A program made the translations under genes and the position numbers. From contig JAGDZO010000007.1 of the NCBI GenBank assembly GCA_049115815.1, forward strand, positions 1 through 64,000: a stretch of 64,000 nt of DNA, given 5' to 3'. The stretch comes from Marinoscillum sp049115815 (GTDB lineage: Bacteria; Bacteroidota; Bacteroidia; Cytophagales; Cyclobacteriaceae). This document shows positions 53,455-62,726 of this stretch, in pieces (position 1 is the stretch's first letter; every line of letters starts with the position of its first letter). The notes below the pieces were generated by a model. It was not told the DNA's origin and made no database searches. It was given only the letters and a program-made list of their open reading frames with translations.

Positions 53455-54801
53455 ATGTTATCAAATCAACCACGTTTTTATATTGCCTTAATGCCGCTAA
53501 GCAACGAATACCTTACTTCTAAAAATGGACTGGATCTCCTTAACAGAATATTTCTGGGTGCTGGTGAAGGAATCATCATCGTAGGAAGTAACGGGAAAAT
53601 TAGATTAATAAATAAGCGTGCTGAAGAGATCTTCGAATACGATCAAGACGAACTTCTAGGTCATGTAATTGAAGATCTTATCCCTCAGAAATATCATCAC
53701 TTTCACGTACCAAAGCGAGATCAGTATATCAAAGAACCTGTAACTCGCCCGATGGGAATTGGCAAGACCCTCATGGGTCTTCGGAAATCAGGACAGGAAT
53801 TTCCAGTAGAGGTCAGTCTGAGCTTTATTGAGCACGAAGGTGATAAGTTGGTCATTGCTTTCATCTCTGATATCACGCTCAGAAAAGAGCAAGAAGATGC
53901 GCTCAGAGCAAGTCAAGAGGAACTCAAAAAGTATACGGAAGATCTCGAAGTAAAGGTGAGCAACAGAACCCAAGAATTGGAACATCTCAATCTCGGTCTT
54001 AAAAGTCAGATCAGAGAGCGAAAGCTTGCTGAAGAGGCTTTGCAGAATAGCTTAGAAGAGTTAAAGCACGCGGAGCTCGAACTCCAGAATTCATTGGTAA
54101 AAGAAAAAGAGCTCAATGAAATGAAATCGAGATTTATCTCCATGGCAAGTCATGAGTTTCGTACGCCACTAACTACCATCCAATCTTCCGCGGATCTGGT
54201 GGCTAGATATGGCCTGACGGAACAGCAAGACAAAAGGGAGAAACACATACTGAAGATTAAGAACTCGGTTCAAAATCTGACCAACATCCTTAATGACTTT
54301 CTATCGCTTGAAAAACTGGAGAGTGGTTCGACCAAAGTGAATATTGGAGTCTTCACGCTAGACACCATATTCGAAGAGGTGAATGAAATGTTTGAATTCA
54401 CGCTCAAACCAGGCCAAGAGCTGAAGATCAATGACCTTCCAGATATCCGAATCAATACCGATCAGCATTTACTCAAAAACAGTGTGATCAACCTGATATC
54501 GAATGCCACAAAATACTCTCCAGATGACTCGGTCATTGAGGTGATCACGGAAGTATCAGAAGCAGAATTATCCATCACGATTGTAGATCAAGGCATTGGG
54601 ATTTCTGATGAAGATCAGAAAAATCTCTTCCAGAGATTTTTTAGGGCAGAAAACGCCACTAACATACAGGGCACAGGTCTAGGACTAAATATTGTGAAAA
54701 GATATATGAACCTTCTAGGAGGGGACATTAGATTTACGAGTAAGGAAAACCAAGGGAGTGAATTTACCATCACCCTACCAGCAGATAAATTAAAGGGCTA
54801 A
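53455..54801 (+). CDS. Soluble PAS-domain histidine kinase
   Basis: This 448-residue kinase has no membrane segments. A PAS domain spans about residues 28-145 (GAGEGIIIVGSNGKIRLINK). A coiled coil follows at 145-225. The dimerisation domain carries the phosphorylated His233 (SMASHEFRTPL). The ATPase domain has N box NLISNATKYSP, G1 box DQGIGISDED and GTGLGLNIV. The PAS may sense redox or a cytosolic ligand, but no cofactor residue is evident. The response regulator follows after 10 bases. A second possible start is ATG 53491, which would shorten the N-terminus without touching the PAS domain. Confidence 0.92.
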   Translation: MLSNQPRFYIALMPLSNEYLTSKNGLDLLNRIFLGAGEGIIIVGSNGKIRLINKRAEEIFEYDQDELLGHVIEDLIPQKYHHFHVPKRDQYIKEPVTRPMGIGKTLMGLRKSGQEFPVEVSLSFIEHEGDKLVIAFISDITLRKEQEDALRASQEELKKYTEDLEVKVSNRTQELEHLNLGLKSQIRERKLAEEALQNSLEELKHAELELQNSLVKEKELNEMKSRFISMASHEFRTPLTTIQSSADLVARYGLTEQQDKREKHILKIKNSVQNLTNILNDFLSLEKLESGSTKVNIGVFTLDTIFEEVNEMFEFTLKPGQELKINDLPDIRINTDQHLLKNSVINLISNATKYSPDDSVIEVITEVSEAELSITIVDQGIGISDEDQKNLFQRFFRAENATNIQGTGLGLNIVKRYMNLLGGDIRFTSKENQGSEFTITLPADKLKG

Positions 54802-54811
54802 AGCTACCACG

Positions 54812-55843
54812 ATGAAAAAGAAGATATTGGTCATAGAAGATCAGCAGGACGTAAGAGAAAATATAGAGGAACTTTTGGATCTATCTGGTTATGATGTGGT
54901 CACAGCTCCCAATGGAAAGGAAGGCGTAAAAAAAGCATTATCTGAGCTTCCCAACCTCATACTCTGTGATATCATGATGCCAGAAATGGATGGTTATGAG
55001 GTACTTTACCTGATTGCCAAAAACCCTAACGTGGCTTCTACCCCATTTATCTTCTTGACAGCCAAAGCAGAAAAGACTGATTTCCGTAAGGGAATGAATA
55101 TGGGTGCGGACGATTATATCACCAAGCCTTTTGATCACATGGAGCTACTCAACGCGATAGAGCGCAGGCTGGCGAAGTACGAGACTCTTTCGAATCATGA
55201 GACGTTGGAGGAGTTTGTGGATAGGGCAAAGGCCTATAATGGGCTCACCGACCTGGAGTCCAATAGCAAAACGAGAACATTTCAAAAGAAAGACATCATC
55301 TACCGAGAGGGTGATTTCGCTTCATATGCTTATAAGATTAAGTCTGGAAAAGTGAAGACCTATCAGATCAATGCAGATGGGAAGGAGTTTATCCATGATC
55401 TGCTAAAGGCAGGAGATTTTGTAGGTGAAAATGCCCTAATACAAGACAGTGAGCGAACTGAATTCGCACAAGCTCTAGAAGAAACCGAACTCATGCTGAT
55501 CCCACGCAAAGACTTTCAGGACATGATTTTTCAGAACAGAGAAGTCTCAGGGCAGTTTATCAAGATGCTATCCAAAAACCTACTTGAAAAAGAGCATGGC
55601 CTGGTAGAGATGGCCTATGATACTGTAAGGAAACGAACGGCAGACTCTCTCATGAAGCTTCATGATACTTACGAAAAATCCACTTTTGAGATCTCTCGAT
55701 CAGATCTTGCAAGTATGGTGGGTACGGCCACAGAATCGGTCATCAGGATCCTTTCGGAATTCAAAAAAGATGGCTATATCAGGATAGAAGGTAGCACCAT
55801 TCACATCTTGGAAAAAGAGAAATTGGAAGCTGTAAGGTTTTGA
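54812..55843 (+). CDS. Response regulator fused to a Crp/FNR-type DNA-binding module
   Basis: This 343-residue fusion has a receiver domain at residues 1-120 with phospho-acceptor Asp53 (LILCDIMMPEMDGYEV), Thr83 and Lys105. A cyclic-nucleotide-binding-fold domain follows at about 150-265 (YREGDFASYAYKIKSGKVK). The Crp-type winged helix is at about 270-335 (EISRSDLASMVGTATESVIR). The sensory domain has no cysteines, so it is not an iron-sulfur FNR. It is the cognate partner of the kinase upstream. Phosphorylation of the receiver probably controls the Crp-like DNA-binding part. The genes it controls are unknown; the neighbouring copper ATPase and stress protein are candidates. Confidence 0.9.
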   Translation: MKKKILVIEDQQDVRENIEELLDLSGYDVVTAPNGKEGVKKALSELPNLILCDIMMPEMDGYEVLYLIAKNPNVASTPFIFLTAKAEKTDFRKGMNMGADDYITKPFDHMELLNAIERRLAKYETLSNHETLEEFVDRAKAYNGLTDLESNSKTRTFQKKDIIYREGDFASYAYKIKSGKVKTYQINADGKEFIHDLLKAGDFVGENALIQDSERTEFAQALEETELMLIPRKDFQDMIFQNREVSGQFIKMLSKNLLEKEHGLVEMAYDTVRKRTADSLMKLHDTYEKSTFEISRSDLASMVGTATESVIRILSEFKKDGYIRIEGSTIHILEKEKLEAVRF

Positions 55844-55860
55844 TGAAAGACTCCAGACAT

Positions 55861-55892
55861 AATTCGACATCATGCCCTTGGGCATGCGAATT
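55861..55892. terminator. Convergent hairpin between the response regulator and the PID-CTERM gene
   Basis: CATGCC-CTTG-GGCATG forms the central stem (55871-55886), flanked by AATTCG (55861-55866) and CGAATT (55887-55892). There is no T-run, so it may be a weak bidirectional terminator. It overlaps the stop codon of the PID-CTERM gene by two bases. Confidence 0.4.
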
Positions 55893-56070
55893 AGTCTATT
55901 CTCTTGAAATCTCTGAGTTTCTTCAAACCATAAACTCCACCTGCAGCAAGCAATAGACTCAGCCCTCCATCTATAGGTGTAGCAGGCGGTGGCCCCTGAG
56001 GGAATGCAGGTACAGCTACCAACAATATCATTGGCAATACTGACGCTATCTTGATCATTACATTTTGCAT
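55891..56070 (-). CDS. PID-CTERM sorting-signal small protein
   Basis: This is a 59-residue protein too short for most gene callers. It starts MQNVMIKIASVLPMILL (a signal peptide), followed by PAFPQGPPPATPIDGGL, a hydrophobic segment SLLLAAGGVYGL and the basic end KKLRDFKRID. The P-I-D-G-G plus hydrophobic helix plus basic tail is the PID-CTERM sorting signature of Bacteroidota. The start is ATG 56070, 25 bases after the stop of the giant surface protein gene, so the two are likely cotranscribed. The mature part is almost only the sorting segment. Its function is unknown. Confidence 0.75.
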   Translation of the reverse strand: MQNVMIKIASVLPMILLVAVPAFPQGPPPATPIDGGLSLLLAAGGVYGLKKLRDFKRID

Positions 56071-56095
56071 AATATTGGCGTTTGTTTCCTTTTTG

Positions 56096-59000
56096 TTATT
56101 TCAATATCACTTTCTGAGTGTGCTGCCCATCCGTAATCACATATACTCCATTGGCCAATTCATCCAGGTTAACCATGGCTGAGCGATTGACCAAGATGGT
56201 TTTCATTCGAACACCCGCCAGATTGTACACCTGATAGACCGTAGGTTCCAAGACTCCTGTTTCGATATATAGCACCTTGCTCGCAGTGTAAATATTCGTC
56301 TTAAGATTATCCAATGCCAAAACCCCTGACGAGGTCGTCAGCACAAAACGATCAGCTGTTTCGCCTTGCTCAAGTATGAAGGTATAACCACCATCGTTGG
56401 CAAGTACACGCTCTCCTGTCTGCTTATCTAGCAGGTAAAGGGCTCTACCAGCGAGATGTTCCAACTCAAAAACGATGGAGTACTCACCTGCCTCTGCTAC
56501 GCGCATACCTACAGGAATCTCTACCATCTGGCTATTGACCGTTTGTATGGCCAATGGAGCGTCAGTCTTCTGAGTATAGATAAGATAGTCAGCCGACGGG
56601 TTGAATACCTTGGCGTCATAGCCTTTGGTAAGTACATCATTGGACACGGCTTCATTCCAACTAACTAACGCTTGTCTTTGCAGACCATCCGCATGGGTAA
56701 GGTTCAATCGGATAATTGGTTTCTCAGCTTTTCTGAAGAAGTTATCATCAGCATTGAAACCAGTTCTTCTCATGGTCTCTGTGAAAGTGATATCTCCAGG
56801 ACCATCATCAAGTTTCACAAAAAATCCCTGTGCAGACCCTATGTGATTATTCCACCTAGTTTTATTGTCCGGGCCATTGTTATCCGTAGCGCCAGATTTG
56901 TTGGCCACTATGTAGTCTGTGTTACTACCTCTTCCCGACTCAGAACCATTGTCATCCCATATATAGACCGATCCGGTGGTATTGGTATTGGCATCTAAGA
57001 AGTCATCGATAAAAATGGCAGCTGGATAAGGGTTTGACACCAAATTCCAACCTTCCGTAGCGTCATTGGTACCATCATTTGGTGTGCCGGTGTATGTACC
57101 AGCCACAGTGACTGTACCGTCATTTGGCTTACCCGTAAAGGCTACCTCTTTTTGATTGGCTTGAGCATATCCTTGAGCAGGCTTCAAAATGACATTGGCG
57201 TTTTGCCAAATCCATCTATCCAAGCCTTCATTATCACTATATGGTTTCGACTCATCGTAAGCATATACGATTGGCCCCAGATTGGATGCGGTGATGTTTT
57301 CATCTAGTCTTACCGGTGAGCCTACAAAACTGTACTTGCCTCCCGCGTAGCGAGTATTGCGCTCAATGATGATGTTGTTGCTGATGATATTTCCTGAATA
57401 GGTGATAAGTGAGCTGCCCGAAGCAATTCGAACGGTTCCATTGTTAACCAGATTTCCTTTAACGTCTAAAGTTGATCCACCGTCTATTACCAATGTAGCA
57501 TTTTCTCCAATGGTCAGGTTATTGGCTGTGAGATCTCCATGCTCTGATGCTATATAATTACTGCTAATTATTGCATCTTCTACTGCTGCCGGAGGGTTGC
57601 CCAGGCTCCAGGTAGCGCCAACCCACGTATTGACATGGATGGTCACAGTTACAACCCAATCCTGAGATGTCTGCCCATCTTCCGCGGTAACAGTATAGGT
57701 GACTGGAACGGAAAAATCATTGGAAGTCACTCCAGAAGTTTGGCTCACTGACCCAACCTTAACGCTGGCCCCAACCGACAATTCGAAAGATGCGTCAAGC
57801 GATGTTAAATTAGTTCCAAATGGCATTTCAACCTCTATCGTATGATTATCAGGATCAATGCTTGATGCAGCTACCTGACCTGGGATAGAGAAGGATGTAA
57901 TATCTGTGGCAGTATTTGGAGAAATAGTTACTGTGACTGTCCAATCTTGAGTTGTCTCACCATCTTCTGCAGTTATAGTATATGTTACGGGACTAGTAAA
58001 ATCATTGACTGTAGTGCCCGAAACCTGATCGGTCATTCCCACGTTGGCTGTCGCTCCATAGGATACACCAAAGTCAGCAACCAAACTGGTAAGATCTGTG
58101 CCAAATGGCATTTCTAGAGCTATCGTATAATTATCGGTATCAATGCTTGATGAACTCTGACCCGGAATAGAGAAGGATGCAATATCTGTGGCAGTATTTG
58201 GATCGATGCTTACACTGACAACTAGCTCGGAGGTAGTTACACCATAACTTCCAGTCACCGTATAGGTAACTGGGTTGGTGAAATCCACTTCTTCGCCACT
58301 TGCAGGAGAAATCGTCGCTCCCTCAGAGATCTGAATCGAAGGACTTAATGCAGTTATATCCGTACCATAAGGCACACTTATGTATCCGTCCCACGAATAG
58401 TCTCCATTATAGTTTAAAGATGTGTTAGTTGCCTCAGGTAAAGACAGTGAAAGCACGTCGGCTGGATTTCTGGCTATGATAATTGGATATGTATTGGTCT
58501 CTAGGTTTCTGGTTGTCACCTTCATAGCATAGTATCCAGGCGTGATGATGGGAACCTCTACCCTTAGAAAATCATGCGCAACAGAGATTACATTAGCTGT
58601 AATTGCACCAAATGTGACAATATTCTCTTCAGTAGTGCTAAAGTTATTACCGTGAATAATAAAATCACTTCCAAGTGAAACAGCACTAGCAGTAAAAGTA
58701 ATAGATGGCGGAATATTAACAGTAACCATCCAATCTTGCCTGGTGCTTTCATCTTCGGCGGTTATCGTCATGATGAATGGATCTGTGTATTCTAAAAGCT
58801 CATCTCCACTGTTTTTAGACTCCTCATCGATAGTGGCCGTTGCACCAGGAGAAAGTGTGAAATCAGCAATCAAATTTGCCAAACTCAAACTATTTGCAGC
58901 TGCGTCTAAGACCACTGTATGATTTTCAAGATCAATGACTCCTGTTCCTCCACCGCTGGTAAATGTCAAGATATCTGTGGCAGTATTTGGTGCTATGGTC

Positions 59001-62000
59001 ATACTAAAAACCCAATCTTGGGTAGTGGCAGCATCAGCGGCCGTCACAGTATAGGTCACATCACTGGTGAAGTCTTGTGGGTTTGCTTCTGCGGTGGTAA
59101 TTGATGCTCCCTCTGATACGCTGATTATAGGCGAAAGACTCGTGATATCTGTACCAAAAGGAGCTTCTAGTGTAACAGTATGATTTTCCTTATCAATGAT
59201 AGGTATCCCAATCTGAGGAGTAAAGCTAACACCTACGATATCAGTAGATTTCTCGCTGAGATTCGCAATCATCTCTGGTGAAAGAACATTGTTATAAAGT
59301 CTTACATCATCTATAGTTCCAGCGAAATTGTCGTATTGCGAGGTAGAAAGACCGCCAATTGTGAGAGGATTGGTGCTATTGTCTGTGAATACGCCACTGG
59401 TCTGATCACTGGAGGCTTTAGGTAAACCATCCACAAACAACACCGCCTCTGCCTGAGAGAATGTCACTACCAAATGGTGCCAACTGTCATCACTGAAATT
59501 TTCACCAGCATCGTCAAAATCATAATTGACTTCTAAATAGTTACCTGGGCCATCGGCGTACATTTCAAACTTGAAATCTTTGTTTCCACTAAGCAGCGCG
59601 AATTGACTATCTGTGCTTCCCGCTTTTGCAACCACAACACGATTAGCCGCAGCTCCTCCTCCTGACATATCTGTATACTTCACCCAAACAGCTATTGTGC
59701 CCTGAGCGCCGTTCAGTACATCTGAAGGCAATTCTATGAGATCATTATTACCATCAAAACTGTATGCTCCCTGAGCTGTGCTTGTACGATCTGTCGTAAG
59801 CGTAGGTGGATTGCTGGATGTTCCGTGCTTTCCATTCCCAGATACATCTTCAAAATTTCCATTAAATGGATAGAAATAAGATGTTAAGGATAGCTCATTG
59901 ATCGTCACTGACCAATCCTGGGTAACAGCCCCATTTTGCGAGGTTATCGTATAAACGACGGGTGTTGAAACAGAATTAGTGAAATCCACTGACTCAAGAC
60001 TTATTGGATTTCCTGATGCTCCGTAAGACAATTCAATAGTCGGAGAAAATACAAGGCTCTCAGTGTCATATATGGATGCCACGACCGTACGGTTTTCTGA
60101 ATCTATGACAGCTTCGCCGATCTGATTTGGAAATGTAAAAGAAGTAATGTCTGATTCGTCATTTAGTCCTTTTTTCAAGACAACATCCCATGACTGTACC
60201 CTTTGATCAGGAGATGTAATATCGAAAGAAATGGCATGACCAAATTGAACATCAGAATAACCACTTTCTGGTGAAATTGTAGCTCCGGGAGAAATAGTGT
60301 AGGTCATCGTTTGATCCAAACCGCTGTAGTTTCCTGGAAAGAGCACCGTCACTTTGTGATTTTCATAGTCGATGCTAGAAGATATCTGCTCAGGCATCTC
60401 GAATGTAAGGAAGCTATTGTCATCATCGATATAGCCATTACAGTTGTCGTCAATCCCGTTCATGATGTCATTTGCGTCTGGATACACAAGAGGGTCGCTA
60501 TCATTACAATCTGTGTTATCATGAACATAAGCACTTGCAGGACCGGTTGGTAATTCGCATTGCTCTATGGCGATTCCATTTTCATCGCCATAACCATCTC
60601 CATCACTATCAGGATACCAGCTAGTATTGGGGTTGATAGAATCATCATCATCATTGCAATCATAGCTATACGCCACATATCCTGATGGCTGAAGACAGCT
60701 CTGAGTAGTTTCCTCTGAGTTGCCAAAGCCATCCTTATCCGTATCTGCGTACCAGATCGTATTTGGATTCAAGGTGTCATCATTGTCATCGCAATCAGGA
60801 GTATCTGGTGCTAGTAGACTATAACCTGCAGGCTGAGCGCATTGTGTTAAGGAACTTGTACTCCCAAAAAAACCGTCATTGTCTGCATCGACTCCCATAT
60901 ACCAAACGGTCGCAGGGTTGATACCTGAGTCTTCATCATCGCAATCTGTATTATCAGTCACGTACGCACTTGCTGGCGATGTGGGAATCTCGCACTGAAT
61001 AACAGCAGTATTGCTATCCCCATATCCGTCACCATCCTCATCCGCATACCAAGATTGACCAGGAAATTCATTCGCATCATTATCATCGCAATCAGCATTG
61101 TTCAACACATAAGCACTTGCAGGGCTTGTTGGTATTTCACATTGAACTATTGCAATAGCATTAACATCTCCATACCCATCGCTATCCTCATCTGCATACC
61201 AGTTTTGATTGGGCAATTCATCTGAATCACTGTCATCGCAATCAGGAGTATCTGGTGCTTGTAGACTATAGCCAGCAGGCTGAGCACATTGTGTTAAGGA
61301 ACTGGTACTACCAAAAAAACCGTCATTGTCTGCATCAACTCCAATGTACCAAACGGTGGTAGGATTGATACCTGAGTCGTTATCATCACAATCTGAATTA
61401 TTAATCACGTAGGCACCCGCTGGTCCTGTTGGAATCTCACATTGAACAATAGGAGAAGCATTACTATCTCCATATCCATCGCCATCTTCATCTGCATACC
61501 AGTTTTGATTTGGTTTTTCATCCGCATCGTTATCGTCACAGTCAGGTGAGAGTAGTCCAGCGGGCTCGATATACCCAATAGGCTGAACACACGCAAACAT
61601 AAATTCCGATGCAGATGGAAAACCATCCCCATCCGCATCAGCTGCCCATCTATCACCATTAACATAAATGGTATTTGTCGCCACTCTCGCAGGAGAAGAA
61701 AGCGTGTAGTTTATTGTAGCAGTACCATAAGATGGATCAAAATCGAAATTAATACCATCATCAGCATTTGTAACACCTGAACCTGAATATACGCCGCCTT
61801 CCGGAAACGCACCTCCAAAAGTAACAACTCCTTCTTCATAACATATCTGTGTTGGAAAGTTCCGCACGATTGATAAGTCTTGTATTTCTATAGCTGTTAA
61901 ATCTCTTGGATAGAAATACAATTCATCTATATCACCCGGGAAGTACACATAATTACCATCTTGCGGTTCACCTAGAACAATGGGATTGACGGTAGAGGAT

Positions 62001-62569
62001 TTGTAAGTTCCTGTATAGGTTGTGGTCGCCTCTTCCACGCCATCTATGTAAATTTTAATGTCGGTGGTAGTCTGAACAACAGCAACGTGATGCCAAACTC
62101 CATCATCGATGCTATTTCCATCTGATAAATGATCGTAGGTTAAACTGACCAGTTCAGATCCTGTATTATCATAAGTGTTGAATTGTATCTCACTGTTTTT
62201 CGCAAGTAATTCGAATTGACCTGTCTTGCTCAAGATCGATCTAAACCTAGCCGCTTGACCACTAAATTGATTATATCGCAGATATAAACCAATCGTAAAT
62301 TCTCCATGACCATTGAGCACTGCTGCAGGAAGTTCAATCCGATCATCGCTCCCATCAAACTGGTAGGCATTATACAGATCGCCTAAACCTGTGCTTAGCA
62401 GGTTTGGTGCCAGTGAACCTGTTCCGAGCGTTCCATTATTGCTACCAGTGACATCATTTGCATTTCCGCTAAACGGATAATAAGCCTGGATATCACTCGG
62501 CTGTGCCAGTGTGACTAGAGATAAGAAAAGAAGAGGAAGACTAAGCAGGAAAGTTCGTAATGAATTCAT
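56096..62569 (-). CDS. Giant secreted surface protein with LamG, metal-binding repeat and T9SS domains
   Basis: This 2,157-residue protein has a signal peptide (LRTFLLSLPLLFLSLVTLAQ). A LamG/concanavalin-like domain comes first (AYYPFSGNANDVTG), then about eight MopE-like repeats of about 45 residues with DCDDND calcium-type acidic loops. DUF5018-like beta-domains (TDITSFSIPGQ) and a second LamG (YFYPFNGNFEDVSGNG) follow, then an IPT/TIG-like domain (ASAVSLGSDFIIHGNNF). More DUF5018-like repeats lead to a C-terminal T9SS type A tail. The start is ATG 62569; the frame extends to 62632. It is probably an adhesin or surface-layer protein. No enzyme domain is visible. Confidence 0.87.
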   Translation of the reverse strand: MNSLRTFLLSLPLLFLSLVTLAQPSDIQAYYPFSGNANDVTGSNNGTLGTGSLAPNLLSTGLGDLYNAYQFDGSDDRIELPAAVLNGHGEFTIGLYLRYNQFSGQAARFRSILSKTGQFELLAKNSEIQFNTYDNTGSELVSLTYDHLSDGNSIDDGVWHHVAVVQTTTDIKIYIDGVEEATTTYTGTYKSSTVNPIVLGEPQDGNYVYFPGDIDELYFYPRDLTAIEIQDLSIVRNFPTQICYEEGVVTFGGAFPEGGVYSGSGVTNADDGINFDFDPSYGTATINYTLSSPARVATNTIYVNGDRWAADADGDGFPSASEFMFACVQPIGYIEPAGLLSPDCDDNDADEKPNQNWYADEDGDGYGDSNASPIVQCEIPTGPAGAYVINNSDCDDNDSGINPTTVWYIGVDADNDGFFGSTSSLTQCAQPAGYSLQAPDTPDCDDSDSDELPNQNWYADEDSDGYGDVNAIAIVQCEIPTSPASAYVLNNADCDDNDANEFPGQSWYADEDGDGYGDSNTAVIQCEIPTSPASAYVTDNTDCDDEDSGINPATVWYMGVDADNDGFFGSTSSLTQCAQPAGYSLLAPDTPDCDDNDDTLNPNTIWYADTDKDGFGNSEETTQSCLQPSGYVAYSYDCNDDDDSINPNTSWYPDSDGDGYGDENGIAIEQCELPTGPASAYVHDNTDCNDSDPLVYPDANDIMNGIDDNCNGYIDDDNSFLTFEMPEQISSSIDYENHKVTVLFPGNYSGLDQTMTYTISPGATISPESGYSDVQFGHAISFDITSPDQRVQSWDVVLKKGLNDESDITSFTFPNQIGEAVIDSENRTVVASIYDTESLVFSPTIELSYGASGNPISLESVDFTNSVSTPVVYTITSQNGAVTQDWSVTINELSLTSYFYPFNGNFEDVSGNGKHGTSSNPPTLTTDRTSTAQGAYSFDGNNDLIELPSDVLNGAQGTIAVWVKYTDMSGGGAAANRVVVAKAGSTDSQFALLSGNKDFKFEMYADGPGNYLEVNYDFDDAGENFSDDSWHHLVVTFSQAEAVLFVDGLPKASSDQTSGVFTDNSTNPLTIGGLSTSQYDNFAGTIDDVRLYNNVLSPEMIANLSEKSTDIVGVSFTPQIGIPIIDKENHTVTLEAPFGTDITSLSPIISVSEGASITTAEANPQDFTSDVTYTVTAADAATTQDWVFSMTIAPNTATDILTFTSGGGTGVIDLENHTVVLDAAANSLSLANLIADFTLSPGATATIDEESKNSGDELLEYTDPFIMTITAEDESTRQDWMVTVNIPPSITFTASAVSLGSDFIIHGNNFSTTEENIVTFGAITANVISVAHDFLRVEVPIITPGYYAMKVTTRNLETNTYPIIIARNPADVLSLSLPEATNTSLNYNGDYSWDGYISVPYGTDITALSPSIQISEGATISPASGEEVDFTNPVTYTVTGSYGVTTSELVVSVSIDPNTATDIASFSIPGQSSSSIDTDNYTIALEMPFGTDLTSLVADFGVSYGATANVGMTDQVSGTTVNDFTSPVTYTITAEDGETTQDWTVTVTISPNTATDITSFSIPGQVAASSIDPDNHTIEVEMPFGTNLTSLDASFELSVGASVKVGSVSQTSGVTSNDFSVPVTYTVTAEDGQTSQDWVVTVTIHVNTWVGATWSLGNPPAAVEDAIISSNYIASEHGDLTANNLTIGENATLVIDGGSTLDVKGNLVNNGTVRIASGSSLITYSGNIISNNIIIERNTRYAGGKYSFVGSPVRLDENITASNLGPIVYAYDESKPYSDNEGLDRWIWQNANVILKPAQGYAQANQKEVAFTGKPNDGTVTVAGTYTGTPNDGTNDATEGWNLVSNPYPAAIFIDDFLDANTNTTGSVYIWDDNGSESGRGSNTDYIVANKSGATDNNGPDNKTRWNNHIGSAQGFFVKLDDGPGDITFTETMRRTGFNADDNFFRKAEKPIIRLNLTHADGLQRQALVSWNEAVSNDVLTKGYDAKVFNPSADYLIYTQKTDAPLAIQTVNSQMVEIPVGMRVAEAGEYSIVFELEHLAGRALYLLDKQTGERVLANDGGYTFILEQGETADRFVLTTSSGVLALDNLKTNIYTASKVLYIETGVLEPTVYQVYNLAGVRMKTILVNRSAMVNLDELANGVYVITDGQHTQKVILK
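60440..61570 (-). repeat. Tandem coding repeats in the giant surface protein
   Basis: About 1.1 kb of coding repeats, each about 45 codons with a DCDDND-type acidic loop. A larger unit is itself duplicated: 60780-61060 and 61237-61517 are closely similar with a spacing of 457 bases, including CAACTCCAATGTACC-like variants of the same sentence. This suggests recent unequal recombination. Confidence 0.7.
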
Positions 62570-62726
62570 AATAGGCGTGTTTGATGAATTTCGTGACAGT
62601 AAGGAAATCATTTTAATCTTAAAACCCACCAACTACCACCTTAACAAAACCTTAACTGGAATTATATTAAAAGGAATCCATCAGGCCTAAAACGCACTTG
62701 ATTGCCCATTAATCACGCTTTTAACC

